DNA of 64,000 nucleotides from assembly GCA_022767745.1 (NCBI GenBank), contig JALENN010000006.1:248001-312000 (forward strand), given 5' to 3'. Shown piece by piece: positions 1-9,128 of this stretch. The DNA is from Alistipes sp. Lineage in GTDB: Bacteria > Bacteroidota > Bacteroidia > Bacteroidales > Rikenellaceae. The position numbers and the translations under genes were made by a program. The notes beneath the pieces were generated by a model. The model saw only the letters and a list, made by a program, of their open reading frames with translations, ran no database searches and had not been told where the DNA came from. Numbering within the stretch: the first letter of the stretch is position 1; each line of letters begins with the position of its first letter.

Positions 1-1
1 C

Positions 2-157
2 CGCTCGCACACCATCCTGGCACACACCCCATTCAACCGCTTCGGCGAGCCCGAGGAGCTGCTCGGCACGCTGCAGTGGCTGGCATCTGACGCCTCGAAG
101 TTCGTGAGCGGCACGCTAACGGTCATCGACGGCGGCTTCGACGCCTTCTCGATCTAA
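2..157 (+). CDS. SDR-family oxidoreductase, C-terminal fragment (probably UxuB-type D-mannonate oxidoreductase)
   Basis: This is the last 51 residues of an open frame that enters from the left edge, ending ...SGTLTVIDGGFDAFSI. The run from LQWLASDASKFVSG to VIDGGF is the standard C-terminus of classical short-chain dehydrogenases, which bind NAD(P) in the cytoplasm. uxuA starts 30 bp downstream on the same strand. In Bacteroidota an SDR beside uxuA is usually the fructuronate/mannonate reductase of glucuronate breakdown, so that role is inferred from context only. The Rossmann motif and catalytic YxxxK lie outside the window. The ORF track omits it because it has no start codon here. Confidence 0.75.
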   Translation, partial: RSHTILAHTPFNRFGEPEELLGTLQWLASDASKFVSGTLTVIDGGFDAFSI

Positions 158-187
158 TGTATAACCCGTAAAAGACGATACCCGAAC

Positions 188-1363
188 ATGTATCTTTGCA
201 AACAGTCGTGGCGCTGGTACGGCCCCGACGACCCCGTAAAGCTCTCCGACATACGACAGGCCGGAGCCACCGACATAGTACACGCCCTGCACCACATCCC
301 CAACGGCGAGGTGTGGACCGTCGACGAGATCCGCCGCCGGCAGAAGACCATAGCCGACGCCGGCCTTACGTGGAGCGTCGTCGAGAGCGTGCCCGTACAC
401 GAGCACATCAAGACCCAGACGGGCGATTTCCAGCGCTACATCGACAACTACAAGCAGTCGATACGCAACCTGGCCGAGTGCGGCATACACTGCATAACCT
501 ACAACTTCATGCCCGTGCTCGACTGGACGCGCACCGACCTGGCGTACGAGGTGGAGGACGGCTCGCGCGCGCTGCGCTTCGAGCGTGCGGCATTCATGGC
601 CTTCGACCTCTACATACTGAAGCGCCCCGCCGCCGAGAAGGAGTACACCGACGACGAAAAGGCCCGCGCCCGCGCCCGCTTCGAGGCCATGAGCGAGGAG
701 GAGCGCCACCGCCTTACGCGCAACATGATCGCCGGCCTGCCCGGCTCGGAGGAGAGCTTCACCGTCGAGCAGTTCCGCGAGGCGCTCGACCGCTACCGCG
801 ACATCGACGCCGAGCGTCTGCGCCAGAACCTGATCTACTTCCTCAGCGAGGTGTGCCCCGTGGCCGACGAGTGCGGCTCGGAGATGGTCATCCACCCCGA
901 CGACCCTCCCTACCCGATCCTCGGCCTGCCCCGCATAATGTCGACGGCCGACGACTTCCGCCGCATCATCGAGGCCGTGCCCAACCGCTCGAACGGACTG
1001 TGCCTCTGCACCGGATCATTCGGCGTGCGCGCCGACAACGACCTGCCGGCCATGATGCGCGAGTTCGGCGACCGCGTGGGCTTCGTGCACCTGCGCTCGA
1101 CGCGCCGCGACGCCGAGGGCAACTTCCAGGAGGACAACCACCTCGAGGGCGACGTACCCATGTACGAGGTGATGAAGGCATTTCTCGAGATACAGCAGCG
1201 CCGCAAGGTGCGCATACCGATGCGTCCCGACCACGGACACCAGATGTGCGACGACCTGAACCGCCGCTCCAACCCGGGCTATTCGTGCTACGGCCGCATG
1301 CGCGGTCTGGCCGAGCTGCGCGGCCTGGAGATGGGCATCGCCCGCACCCTCTACGGCAAGTAG
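188..1363 (+). CDS. uxuA: Mannonate dehydratase
   Basis: Dehydrates D-mannonate to 2-keto-3-deoxygluconate in hexuronate catabolism (cytoplasmic, metal-dependent, TIM-barrel fold). The N-terminus [13 protein letters not shown], then [17 protein letters not shown], is diagnostic of UxuA. Likely metal-site segments are IHPDDPP (about residues 235-241), HLR (about 301) and RPDHG (about 346-350). Its 391 residues are a normal length. The start is set by alignment with the family, whose N-terminus lies only a few residues before WRWYG. It probably shares an operon with the upstream SDR (30 bp gap), giving consecutive reductase and dehydratase steps. A strong hairpin terminator follows at once. Confidence 0.95.
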   Translation: MYLCKQSWRWYGPDDPVKLSDIRQAGATDIVHALHHIPNGEVWTVDEIRRRQKTIADAGLTWSVVESVPVHEHIKTQTGDFQRYIDNYKQSIRNLAECGIHCITYNFMPVLDWTRTDLAYEVEDGSRALRFERAAFMAFDLYILKRPAAEKEYTDDEKARARARFEAMSEEERHRLTRNMIAGLPGSEESFTVEQFREALDRYRDIDAERLRQNLIYFLSEVCPVADECGSEMVIHPDDPPYPILGLPRIMSTADDFRRIIEAVPNRSNGLCLCTGSFGVRADNDLPAMMREFGDRVGFVHLRSTRRDAEGNFQEDNHLEGDVPMYEVMKAFLEIQQRRKVRIPMRPDHGHQMCDDLNRRSNPGYSCYGRMRGLAELRGLEMGIARTLYGK

Positions 1364-1381
1364 CCGACACCGCGACACGAT

Positions 1382-1420
1382 GCGGGACGGCCTGTTCGAC
1401 AGGCCGCCCCGCTTTTTTTT
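1382..1420 (+). terminator. Intrinsic terminator after uxuA
   Basis: GCGGGACGGCCTG pairs with CAGGCCGCCCCGC around a TTCGA loop (one mismatch) and is followed by eight T. It ends the uxuA transcript and separates it from the converging GH106-like gene. Confidence 0.9.
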
Positions 1421-1435
1421 GCGCCGCGACACGCG

Positions 1436-3736
1436 TCAGCGCCCGTAATATATCAGCGCCACGCCCGACGTCAGGCCCGACACGGGAAGGGGCGTACGCT
1501 CGGTATAGGTATTCACCATGAAGTGCAGCTGAGGCATGCGCCACCCGTCCGTCGAGGCGGAGTCGGCCGCAATGGCCCGTCCGGCGTCGCCGCCGGCCTC
1601 GCCGAGAGCCGTCATCATGCCCACGATGGCGTTCACCCACGTGTCGGCCACCTCGATGCGGATGCTGTTCACGCCGTTGCGCACGGCATCCGTCACGTCC
1701 AGACGGTAGGGCGACGTCCACACGCCCCCGACATAGCGGTCGTTGATCCACACCTTCGCCGTCGTGCCCACCCCGCGCATCACCAGCTCGACGCGGTCGC
1801 AGCCGGCGGGCTTACGCACCTCGAATATACTGCTGTAGGTCGCGCGGCCCGAGAAGAAACGTATGCGGCGGTCGCTGTTGGCCGAGAGGTCCTTCAGGTC
1901 GTACATCGTCGTCGAGAAACCCTCCGACACGGGCGACGCGAAGCTCACGTCCCAGCGGTACTCGAACGGGTATCCGCCCACACGCCGCGACGCCACCGTC
2001 CCGGCGGCATTGCCTCCCGTCACCACGAAGAGGCTCTCACCCGCGGCCATCGACACCTCGAACGAGGTGCGCCCGCCCTCCTCGACATACTCCCCGACGG
2101 AGCCGCGGCCGCCGTCGACGGGGTTCCACAACTCGGGAGCGCCCGCACACCGCAGCGAGAGGCGTCCGCGCAGAGGATCCGTCGAGCCGTTGAAGAGGAA
2201 GTATATGTCGCGCCCCTCCACCTTGCGGTGGGTGTAGCGCAGGGGCGAGTATTCGTTCTGCTCCCCGGTCTCCATCACGACGTCGGGGGCCGCAACCCCG
2301 GCCAGCGCCTCGCGCATAGCCCTGCGCTCGCGCACCGACAGGCCCGTGCGCACCACGCGCACCCCGCGCGCCGACAGCGACGCCAGCACCGCGTCGGCCT
2401 CCGCACCGGGTTCCTGCTCCGTAACCACGACCGCATAGCGGTGTCCCGCCACGACAAGGGCGCCGTCGGCGACCTCCGCCCCGTCAAGGGCCGAAAGGGG
2501 TATATAGTCCGAGTCGTAGCCCGCCTCGGCCACAATGTCGGCCGTGCGCGCCACGTTCGCACCCGCAAAGGGTATGGCCACGTCGCTGACGCGGTCGCCG
2601 CGCATGAGCATCATGTTGCACCGCCACAGGTAGTCGACCAGCATGTCGGCATGCGGGAACCACGGGTTGTTGCGGTCGAGGTCGCTGAAGAGCCATGTGT
2701 TGAGCCCCGGCAAATCCTGCAGCGTGGCCTGCTGCACGGCCCCCGTCATGGCCACGAAGTTGATGCCCTGCACATATGCCACGTCGGCGGCGCGCTTCAG
2801 GGCGTCTGGCACGGCCGAATAGGCGCGTGTCTCGGGATGTCCCACCTCGGCCGCCACGCGGCGCATGCCGCAGAGGCGTGCCGCAGAGGCCGCCGTGCGG
2901 GCATCGTCCACCGCGCCGTCGGGAACGAACCGCACCGTCCCGACAATGCCGTCGGCCGCGGCCTCGGCCCCGCCGAGCAGCGCCGCACGCGCATCGCGGC
3001 TCACCGTCTTCAGCCCCTCGGCACGGCACAGCTCGGTAATGCGCCGAATATAGTCGGCACGCCACGACAACGGGACCCTGTCCTCGCTTCCGTCGGCGCG
3101 GCGCATCGCCGAGGGCATGTCGCCCGCCACGACAAAGCGCAGCGTACGCCGTTCGGCATCGCTCAACTGCTGCAATATCGCCCCGAGGTAGGTGTTGAAA
3201 TGGCGCTCGGCCGCCGCAACGCCCGTCTCGCCCTCCGGCGCGGCGGCATCGCTCCATGCCCCCTCGCCCGCCGTATAGGGCCACGCCGACCCCAGGCCGG
3301 GGCGCACCGTAAGCCCCACCTCGACATTCTCCTCGGCCGCCGTCGCCAGCGCCGCATGCATCGCCTGCCACCACCCCTCGCTCAGGGGCTCGCAGCGCAC
3401 GGGGCCGTTCACGTTGGGCAGCTCGACGTCGTTTATAACCACGCGCTTGAAGCCCTCGCGGCAGAACGTGCGCAGATCCTCCTCGGCACCCTCCGCCGAG
3501 ACATATCCCGACACCCAGTACCAGTAGAGCGTCACGTCGTCGCCGCCGCCGTCGGCAGGGCGCCGCGTCACCCCCGCGAGCTTGTTGCCCGAGGCCTCGT
3601 TCTCGAAGAAGTCGCCCACCGAGAAGGCCTCGCCCACCTCGTCGTTGCGGCCGCACGCCACAGCCGCGACAGCCACGGCCGCCACAACGGCCCGCAGCGC
3701 CACACGCACCGCGCGGCACAGACGGCCGCACTTCAT
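1436..3736 (-). CDS. GH106-like glycoside hydrolase lipoprotein
   Basis: Predicted secreted lipoprotein of about 766 residues. The N-terminal hydrophobic stretch ends in a lipobox-like AAVAC, with acidic residues just after the cysteine. Near residues 60-150, LYWYWVSGYVSAEGAEEDL, a VVINDVEL segment, EGWWQAMHAAL and VGLTVRPGLGSAW reproduce the layout of the GH106 alpha-L-rhamnosidase catalytic domain. The C-terminus has a jelly-roll sugar-binding module (KVWINDRYVGG). The start at 3736 (MKCGRL) gives a proper signal peptide; the track start at 3769 overlaps the upstream stop. It lies 14 bp after the CotH gene, so the two are probably co-transcribed. GH106 is somewhat short here, and specificity is not known. 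Confidence 0.75.
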   Translation of the reverse strand: MKCGRLCRAVRVALRAVVAAVAVAAVACGRNDEVGEAFSVGDFFENEASGNKLAGVTRRPADGGGDDVTLYWYWVSGYVSAEGAEEDLRTFCREGFKRVVINDVELPNVNGPVRCEPLSEGWWQAMHAALATAAEENVEVGLTVRPGLGSAWPYTAGEGAWSDAAAPEGETGVAAAERHFNTYLGAILQQLSDAERRTLRFVVAGDMPSAMRRADGSEDRVPLSWRADYIRRITELCRAEGLKTVSRDARAALLGGAEAAADGIVGTVRFVPDGAVDDARTAASAARLCGMRRVAAEVGHPETRAYSAVPDALKRAADVAYVQGINFVAMTGAVQQATLQDLPGLNTWLFSDLDRNNPWFPHADMLVDYLWRCNMMLMRGDRVSDVAIPFAGANVARTADIVAEAGYDSDYIPLSALDGAEVADGALVVAGHRYAVVVTEQEPGAEADAVLASLSARGVRVVRTGLSVRERRAMREALAGVAAPDVVMETGEQNEYSPLRYTHRKVEGRDIYFLFNGSTDPLRGRLSLRCAGAPELWNPVDGGRGSVGEYVEEGGRTSFEVSMAAGESLFVVTGGNAAGTVASRRVGGYPFEYRWDVSFASPVSEGFSTTMYDLKDLSANSDRRIRFFSGRATYSSIFEVRKPAGCDRVELVMRGVGTTAKVWINDRYVGGVWTSPYRLDVTDAVRNGVNSIRIEVADTWVNAIVGMMTALGEAGGDAGRAIAADSASTDGWRMPQLHFMVNTYTERTPLPVSGLTSGVALIYYGR

Positions 3737-3750
3737 ATCGTATCCCGTCG

Positions 3751-5664
3751 CTACCATGAGGCCATGCATTCGTCGATAATGGCTATGCGCCGGTTAATCA
3801 CCTCCTTGATGCGTACGATCGCCTGGTCGTACGAGTAGTACGCGTCGCCGTTGTCGGTCACCGTCATGGGCCAGCGCGCGAAGTTCTCCTCGGCGGCATA
3901 GCGCAGCCGTGCGGCGCAGCCGTCGATGAAGTCGGGAAGCTGCAGGAACTTGGGCCGCAGCTCCTCCCACCGCTGTTTGGCAAGGGCCTTCATCGCCTCA
4001 TCCTTGAACAGGTAGCGCATCCAGATGGCATCCTTCACGTAGAGCGAGTAGGCCGCAGGCTTCGCCTCGTGGTAGTCGAAGTTGAAGGTGCCGTAGTCGA
4101 AGTCCCAGATGGGCCCCGCCACGAGCTTGCCGCCGCGGTCCTTGTGCAGGTACACGCTGCCCGGGTTTACGATCTCGTGGTTGATGCACACCTCGTACAG
4201 CAGCCAGTAGTCGATGAACGACAGCGGCTCGATATACTTCCGGTACCCCTTGTCGGGGTCCGAGCGCAGGGCGTCGTCCATGATCGTGCGCTCGAAATCG
4301 TCGATATAGCCCCTTATGTAGTCGAACTGCGCATCCGTCAGGTCGTCATCGTCGGGCGACTTGACTATGTACCACGAGGCGTCAACCCCGTACTTGCTCG
4401 GCACGCGCGGCGACCACTTGCGCGGCGACTCGTCCCAGTGGAAGTCGAACTCCACCAGATAGCCGCCCGTGATGTCCGCGTCGTCGGGCTGCAGCTCGTG
4501 TACGTTGACACGGTTTTCGTCGACGCGCACCTGCTCGGTAAGCTGGTAGGTGCCCGTATAGTCGCCGTTGTAGAAGAGCTCGACATACTGGCTGCGCGGC
4601 GCCCACTCCAGCGACGTGAGGCCCGAGGCGTAGAAGGCCGTCGAGTTGCGCAGCATCGTGCGGTCGCAGTAGTTGGCCAGCATCACCCAGCGCTTGTGCT
4701 CGGGCATGCCGAGCATCGAGGTGCGCTTCTCGAACTTCATGTTGAAGGGTTTCTTGTCCCAGCCCCACGTTATGTTGCCGCGGCCGCGCAGCGACATGGG
4801 CGTCTCGGGCAGGTCGTCCCACACGCCGTTGCCGTCGATGCGGATGGTGGCCGCCTTCCACTCCTCCTTCGAGGTGATGTCGTTGCCGATGGGCCGCAGG
4901 CCCGTCGACGAGTTGATGTATACGACGGGCAGGCCCGTGAAGTTGGTCAGCCGCACCGTGTATTCGTAACGCTCGCCGCCGCTCTCGACGACATACTTCA
5001 CATCGCGGCCGAAGTCGTTGGGCGTCGACCCGCTCTGCTGCTCGACACCCCCGACCGTGACGCGCCCCGACGCGATGAAGGTGGCCACCATGCCGCTCAG
5101 GTCAATCACCTCGGGGGTGCGGGCCGAGAAGGTCGACGTAGCCTCGTCGTAGGTGCAGTAAAGGTCCTCGTCGAGCTGCGGGTTGTCGCTGCGCAGGAAA
5201 CCGATCGACGAGATGCCCGTCGTGGCCTCGGTGTTCTGCACGCAGAAGACACCCGACATGTAGGTGCGGCCGTCGGCGGTGGTGATGAAGATGCGCACGT
5301 CGATGCGGAACGGCTTGTCGCTGATGTTGCGGTTGACGATGCGCGCCGTATAGCGACCCTCACCCGCGGGCTTCACGCTCTCGAGGTAGACCTCCCTGGT
5401 GGCGGTGTGGTTCACCGCATAGCACAGGCGCGCGTTGTAGCGGCCGCTGTCGTAGGCGAAGTCGGTCGACGCGGGCGCCACCGTGAAGTCAACCTCGGCG
5501 CTCGCGCCGTCGGCCACGGCCACAATGCCCGAGCTCTCCACCGTAACGGTAACGGGGGTATCGGTACCCTTCTCCGAGCCCTTGCAGCCGGCAAGCAGCG
5601 CCAGCGCAAGGCACACCGTCGCGGCCAGTGCCCCTCCCATGCGGAATATGATCTTGCGTAACAT
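3751..5664 (-). CDS. CotH-kinase-domain lipoprotein
   Basis: Lipoprotein (signal ending LLAGC) of about 637 residues. An Ig-like/beta-rich N-terminal half is followed by a CotH domain from about residue 280: LRGRGNITWGWDKKPFNMKF, WVMLANYCDRTMLRN, GTYQLTEQVRVD, and near the end WDFDYGTFN. CotH proteins are atypical protein kinases in spore coats; in gut Bacteroidota they are secreted proteins of mostly unknown substrate. The true start is MLRKII at 5664. The track start at 5847 would run through the promoter at 5691-5721. First gene of a two-gene unit with the GH106-like enzyme, suggesting an extracellular or periplasmic glycan role. Confidence 0.85.
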   Translation of the reverse strand: MLRKIIFRMGGALAATVCLALALLAGCKGSEKGTDTPVTVTVESSGIVAVADGASAEVDFTVAPASTDFAYDSGRYNARLCYAVNHTATREVYLESVKPAGEGRYTARIVNRNISDKPFRIDVRIFITTADGRTYMSGVFCVQNTEATTGISSIGFLRSDNPQLDEDLYCTYDEATSTFSARTPEVIDLSGMVATFIASGRVTVGGVEQQSGSTPNDFGRDVKYVVESGGERYEYTVRLTNFTGLPVVYINSSTGLRPIGNDITSKEEWKAATIRIDGNGVWDDLPETPMSLRGRGNITWGWDKKPFNMKFEKRTSMLGMPEHKRWVMLANYCDRTMLRNSTAFYASGLTSLEWAPRSQYVELFYNGDYTGTYQLTEQVRVDENRVNVHELQPDDADITGGYLVEFDFHWDESPRKWSPRVPSKYGVDASWYIVKSPDDDDLTDAQFDYIRGYIDDFERTIMDDALRSDPDKGYRKYIEPLSFIDYWLLYEVCINHEIVNPGSVYLHKDRGGKLVAGPIWDFDYGTFNFDYHEAKPAAYSLYVKDAIWMRYLFKDEAMKALAKQRWEELRPKFLQLPDFIDGCAARLRYAAEENFARWPMTVTDNGDAYYSYDQAIVRIKEVINRRIAIIDECMASW

Positions 5665-5690
5665 ATCTTTTCGATTTTGAGGTTCATCTG

Positions 5691-5721
5691 CAAATATAAT
5701 TAAACCCCGGGGCTTGACAAA
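5691..5721 (-). promoter_or_regulatory. Bacteroidota consensus promoter of the CotH gene
   Basis: On the minus strand TTTG (5718-5721), a 19 bp spacer and TATATTTG (5691-5698) match the Bacteroidota sigma-ABfr consensus. The transcript would begin near 5685 with a leader of about 20 nt before the ATG at 5664. Confidence 0.8.
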
Positions 5722-5796
5722 ACGAAATGCCGCGCTTTTCGAAGCGACAGCGCCCGTATTTCTCCTTACGGAGCCATTATTGCGTAAAACGGACAC

Positions 5797-5823
5797 AAAA
5801 AAGGGAACGGCACAGCCGTTCCC
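5797..5823 (-). terminator. Intrinsic terminator of the dcw/hslR operon
   Basis: Read on the minus strand, GGGAACGGC-TGT-GCCGTTCCC is a perfect 9 bp stem followed by six T. It lies about 40 bp after the hslR stop and marks the end of the dcw transcript. Confidence 0.9.
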
Positions 5824-5862
5824 GGTATCATGCAGGGCGCAGCGCACCCCTACGCGCAGGGG

Positions 5863-6264
5863 TCAATCCTCCGCATCGTCGTCGTAGTACATGCCCTCCA
5901 TCAGGGCGTCGATCTCGCGGCGCTCCTTCTTCGTGGGGCGTCCCGTGCCGCGGTCGCGGAAGACGAAGATGGTCTCACGCGGCGCCGAGAGCTTGGCCAG
6001 CTCGTCGGCCGGGGTGATGTTCACGCAGTAGTCGGGCACGTTCTTCGCCGGCTGGCGGCTGCTCACCAGCCCCACCACCTTATATCTATACACCACGGGC
6101 ATGCGCTTGACCGAGATCTCGTCGCCCACCTTCACCTCGCGCGAGGGTTTGCAGTAGCCGTCGTTCACCAGCACGCGGTTGTTGCGTATGGCCTCGGCCG
6201 CGTCGCTGCGCGTCTTGAACACGCGCACCGCCCACAGATATTTGTCAAGTCTTATGTCGTCCAT
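5863..6264 (-). CDS. hslR: S4-domain RNA-binding protein, Hsp15/HslR-like
   Basis: A 133-residue cytoplasmic protein with an S4 RNA-binding domain at residues about 3-50 (IRLDKYLWAVRVFKTRSDA, then NNRVLVNDG), a basic middle and an acidic tail (YYDDDAED). Hsp15 proteins rescue stalled 50S subunits carrying nascent peptidyl-tRNA. The start MDDIRLDKYLW at 6264 is preferred over the track start at 6300 because the S4 domain normally starts within a few residues. It follows ftsW by 52 bp and precedes a strong terminator, so it is probably the last gene of the dcw transcript. That is an unusual place for a ribosome-rescue protein. Confidence 0.85.
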   Translation of the reverse strand: MDDIRLDKYLWAVRVFKTRSDAAEAIRNNRVLVNDGYCKPSREVKVGDEISVKRMPVVYRYKVVGLVSSRQPAKNVPDYCVNITPADELAKLSAPRETIFVFRDRGTGRPTKKERREIDALMEGMYYDDDAED

Positions 6265-6316
6265 ATCCTTTTGTTTCAACGTTTGTTCGTTACCATGCAC
6301 CCGCCGCCGCGACGCG

Positions 6317-7663
6317 TCAGTTGTCGTCGGCGTGCGAGCCCTCCTCGGTCTGGCGGCTCACGCTGAGGATCATGCCCAGGCCGATGGAGGTGAAGAGCAG
6401 CGACGAGCCGCCGCGCGAAATCATCGGCAGCGTCTGTCCCGTCTCGGGTATGATGTTCACCGTCACCATGATATGCAGCAGCGCCTGCCCCGTTATCAGC
6501 AGCGCTATGCCCAGCGACAGCATCGCCGGGAACTTCTTGGGGCAGCGCTCGAAGATCTCGATGGCGCGGAAGAATATCCACACGTACAGCGCCACGAGAA
6601 TCATGGCGATGCCGATGCCGTACTCCTCGACGAAGAAGGCGAAGGCGTAGTCGCTCTCGGGGTGCGTCATCTCGACACGCACGGCGCTCTGTCCCGCGCC
6701 GCGGCCGAGGATGCCGCCGTTGTAGATGGCGATCATCGAGCGTTCGGTATCGCTCAGGTCCTCGATCGGCTTCTCGGTCTGCGACGAGGTCCACAGGTCG
6801 ATCCATGTCTCGATACGGCCGTGCGCCGTGTGGCTGCGGCCCAGTCCGAGCGCCGCCACGAAGGCCAGGCCCACGAGCGCCCACCCCACGATGCGGAATA
6901 TCTCGCGCCACCGCACACGCCCGATGTAGAGCATCGCCAGCGACAGCACGAAGACCAGCACCGCCGACGAGGTGTGCGCCGGCAGGATTACCACGCACGA
7001 GATCACTATCGGCAGGAATATCGGCAGCCCGCCCTCGCGCCATATGCGTTTCTGCTTGGGCTGCGTCCATGTCCAGAACTTGAGGCTCGGCACGATCTGC
7101 AGCGTGCGTATCGTCGACTGCCGCTTGGCCAGCTGGTTGGCCAGGTACATCACGATGGTCAGCTTCAGCATCTCCGACGGCTGGAACTGGAATCCGAACA
7201 CCGAGATCCAGCGTGCGGCGCTGTTGGTGGTCTGTCCCGTGAAATATACCACCAGCGTCAGCAGCAGCGATATGCCGAACAACAGATTGGTAAAGCGCCT
7301 GTAGGTCTGGCTGTTGATGCGGTGCACGACGAATATGGCCACCGTACACAGCACCAGCAGGAAGAGCTGCGAGCGCAGGAACTCCGCCGTCGAGGATGCC
7401 GAGCGGGCGTTGTAGGCCATCTTGGCCGTCGACGAGTATACCACCAGCACCGATATGATCATCAGCGAGATGATGATCACCCACAGCACGCGGTCGCCGC
7501 CCAGCAGACGCCGCGCGGCATCCACCATGCCCGCACCGAACGGCGTTCCGTCCGCCGCGCCGGCACCTTCCGCCCGCGCGCCGCCCGACGGGGCAGCCGC
7601 AGCCTCGGGCTCAGCCGGCGCATCAGCGCGCCGCACCTCGGAAAACTCCTTCTCTTCGTACAT
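6317..7663 (-). CDS. ftsW: SEDS-family peptidoglycan glycosyltransferase FtsW
   Basis: Integral membrane glycan polymerase of the divisome that works with the cognate class B PBP (ftsI, same operon). Ten or so hydrophobic segments follow a cytoplasmic Ala/Pro/Glu-rich N-terminal extension of about 55 residues. SEDS signatures include ARWISVFGFQFQPSEMLKL (about 155-173), the DYAFAFFVEEYG segment (about 322-333) and the C-terminal PMISRGGSSLL. Its place after murD and the ftsI partner favour FtsW over RodA. In most Bacteroidota murG, murC and ftsQ follow; here hslR does. Confidence 0.93.
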   Translation of the reverse strand: MYEEKEFSEVRRADAPAEPEAAAAPSGGARAEGAGAADGTPFGAGMVDAARRLLGGDRVLWVIIISLMIISVLVVYSSTAKMAYNARSASSTAEFLRSQLFLLVLCTVAIFVVHRINSQTYRRFTNLLFGISLLLTLVVYFTGQTTNSAARWISVFGFQFQPSEMLKLTIVMYLANQLAKRQSTIRTLQIVPSLKFWTWTQPKQKRIWREGGLPIFLPIVISCVVILPAHTSSAVLVFVLSLAMLYIGRVRWREIFRIVGWALVGLAFVAALGLGRSHTAHGRIETWIDLWTSSQTEKPIEDLSDTERSMIAIYNGGILGRGAGQSAVRVEMTHPESDYAFAFFVEEYGIGIAMILVALYVWIFFRAIEIFERCPKKFPAMLSLGIALLITGQALLHIMVTVNIIPETGQTLPMISRGGSSLLFTSIGLGMILSVSRQTEEGSHADDN

Positions 7664-7699
7664 CGTTCCCTGCAGTTTTACAGTTTCACGCCGCGCGGG

Positions 7700-9061
7700 C
7701 TACTTGCCGAGGATGTTGTCACGCACCCACTGCTTGAAGAGCTCGCCGCGCTGCTCGTAATTCTTGAACAGGTCGAAGCTGGCGCATGCCGGCGACAGCA
7801 GCACCACGTCGCCCGCCGTGGCACGGGCCGCGGCCGCACGCATTGCCTCGTCGAGCGACGAGGTCGAGACAACCTCGGGCACCACCCCCGTGAACGACTC
7901 CACCAGCTTGGCATTGTCGACACCCATGCATACGAGACACTTCACCTTCGCCCGCGCGAACTCCTTCAGCGGGCCGTAGTCGTTGCCCTTGTCGGTTCCG
8001 CCCGCGATCCACACCACGGGACGCGTCATGCTCTCCAGCGCGTACCACACCGAATCGACGTTCGTCGCCTTCGAGTCGTTTATCCACAGCACGCCGTCGC
8101 GCTCGCCCGCAGGCTCGAGACGGTGCTCGACGGGGTCGAACCCGTATATCGACTGCGCCACACGATCGGGCTCCACTCCCGCCGCCAGCGTGGCCAGAGC
8201 CGCCGCCATGGCGTTGTAGGCGTTGTGCAGGCCCTTGATCTTCATGCGCGAGGTCTCTATCGTAACGCTCCGATCGCCCACGCGCGCCGTGAACTCGCCC
8301 TCGCCGTCGAGCCATGCGTCGCCCGCACCGCTCGCAACGGCCGCGTGCGCCGCAAAGGGCAGCTGGCGCATGCGCATGTCGTACTTACCCAGCTCGCCCG
8401 CAATGACGGGGTCGTCGGCCGAGTAGACGAAGCAGCAGCGCGAGTGCTGGTTGCGTATGATGCGCATCTTCGAGTCGACATAGTTCTGGAAGCAGTATCC
8501 GTAGCGGTCCAGATGGTCGGGCGTGATGTTCATCAGCACCGCCACGTCGGCACGGAAGTCGTACATGCCGTCCAGCTGGAACGAGCTTATCTCCAGCACG
8601 TACCAGTCGTAGTCGCCCGTGGCGACCGAGTAGGCGAAGCTCTCGCCTATGTTGCCGCCCAGGGCCACGCGCAGACCCGCGTCGCACATGATGCGGTAGA
8701 TGAGCGACGTGGTCGTGGTCTTGCCGTTCGAGCCGGTGATGCAGATGGTACGCGCCTTGCCCTTGTAGCGGCCCGCGAACTCGATCTCCGAGATTATGGG
8801 AATGCCCTTCTCGCGCAGCGCCTGCACCACGGGGGCCTTCTCGGGTATGCCGGGCGACTTGACCACCTCGTCGGCCGCAAGTATGCGCTCCATCGTGTGG
8901 CCGCCCTGCTCGTACTCCACCTCCCACTCATCCAGCACGCGGCGGTAGCGCTCGGCTATCGTGCCCGCGTCAGAGAGAAACACGTCGAATCCCTTCTTCT
9001 TGGCCAGAACCGCCGATCCGTATCCGCTGATTCCGCCGCCCAATACAACTACTCGTTTCAT
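7700..9061 (-). CDS. murD: UDP-N-acetylmuramoyl-L-alanine--D-glutamate ligase
   Basis: Adds D-glutamate to UDP-MurNAc-L-Ala in cytoplasmic peptidoglycan precursor synthesis. The N-terminal Rossmann-like domain starts VVVLGGGISGYGSAVLAKKKG. The ATP loop is GSNGKTTTTSL (about 117-127) and the central-domain signature is NITPDHLDRYG. The C-terminal domain contains WINDSKATNVDS and GGTDKGNDY. 453 residues is normal. It lies between the beta-propeller lipoprotein gene (67 bp upstream) and ftsW (36 bp downstream), in the usual MraY-MurD-FtsW order except for the inserted gene. Confidence 0.97.
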   Translation of the reverse strand: MKRVVVLGGGISGYGSAVLAKKKGFDVFLSDAGTIAERYRRVLDEWEVEYEQGGHTMERILAADEVVKSPGIPEKAPVVQALREKGIPIISEIEFAGRYKGKARTICITGSNGKTTTTSLIYRIMCDAGLRVALGGNIGESFAYSVATGDYDWYVLEISSFQLDGMYDFRADVAVLMNITPDHLDRYGYCFQNYVDSKMRIIRNQHSRCCFVYSADDPVIAGELGKYDMRMRQLPFAAHAAVASGAGDAWLDGEGEFTARVGDRSVTIETSRMKIKGLHNAYNAMAAALATLAAGVEPDRVAQSIYGFDPVEHRLEPAGERDGVLWINDSKATNVDSVWYALESMTRPVVWIAGGTDKGNDYGPLKEFARAKVKCLVCMGVDNAKLVESFTGVVPEVVSTSSLDEAMRAAAARATAGDVVLLSPACASFDLFKNYEQRGELFKQWVRDNILGK

Positions 9062-9109
9062 CGTATATATTTTTTACTCTGCTTTCTCGTTTACTCCAAT
9101 TACTCACGC

Positions 9110-9122
9110 GCGGCACTGCCGC
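9110..9122 (-). other. Small hairpin between the propeller gene and murD
   Basis: GCGGC-AGT-GCCGC lies just after the propeller stop on the minus strand, inside an otherwise AT-rich 67 bp gap. There is no clean T-run, so it could attenuate or protect the message rather than terminate it. Confidence 0.35.
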
Positions 9123-9128
9123 AGGCGA

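Noticed and set aside
190-197. TATCTTTG promoter -7-like box over the uxuA start
   Set aside because: It falls inside the coding start of uxuA, has no TTTG at -33 and the gene is already in an operon with the SDR.
1523-3838. Long plus-strand ORF of 771 residues opposite the GH106-like gene
   Set aside because: Pro/Arg/His-rich shadow translation of a GC-rich gene; no motif, and the opposite strand carries a clear lipoprotein and hydrolase.
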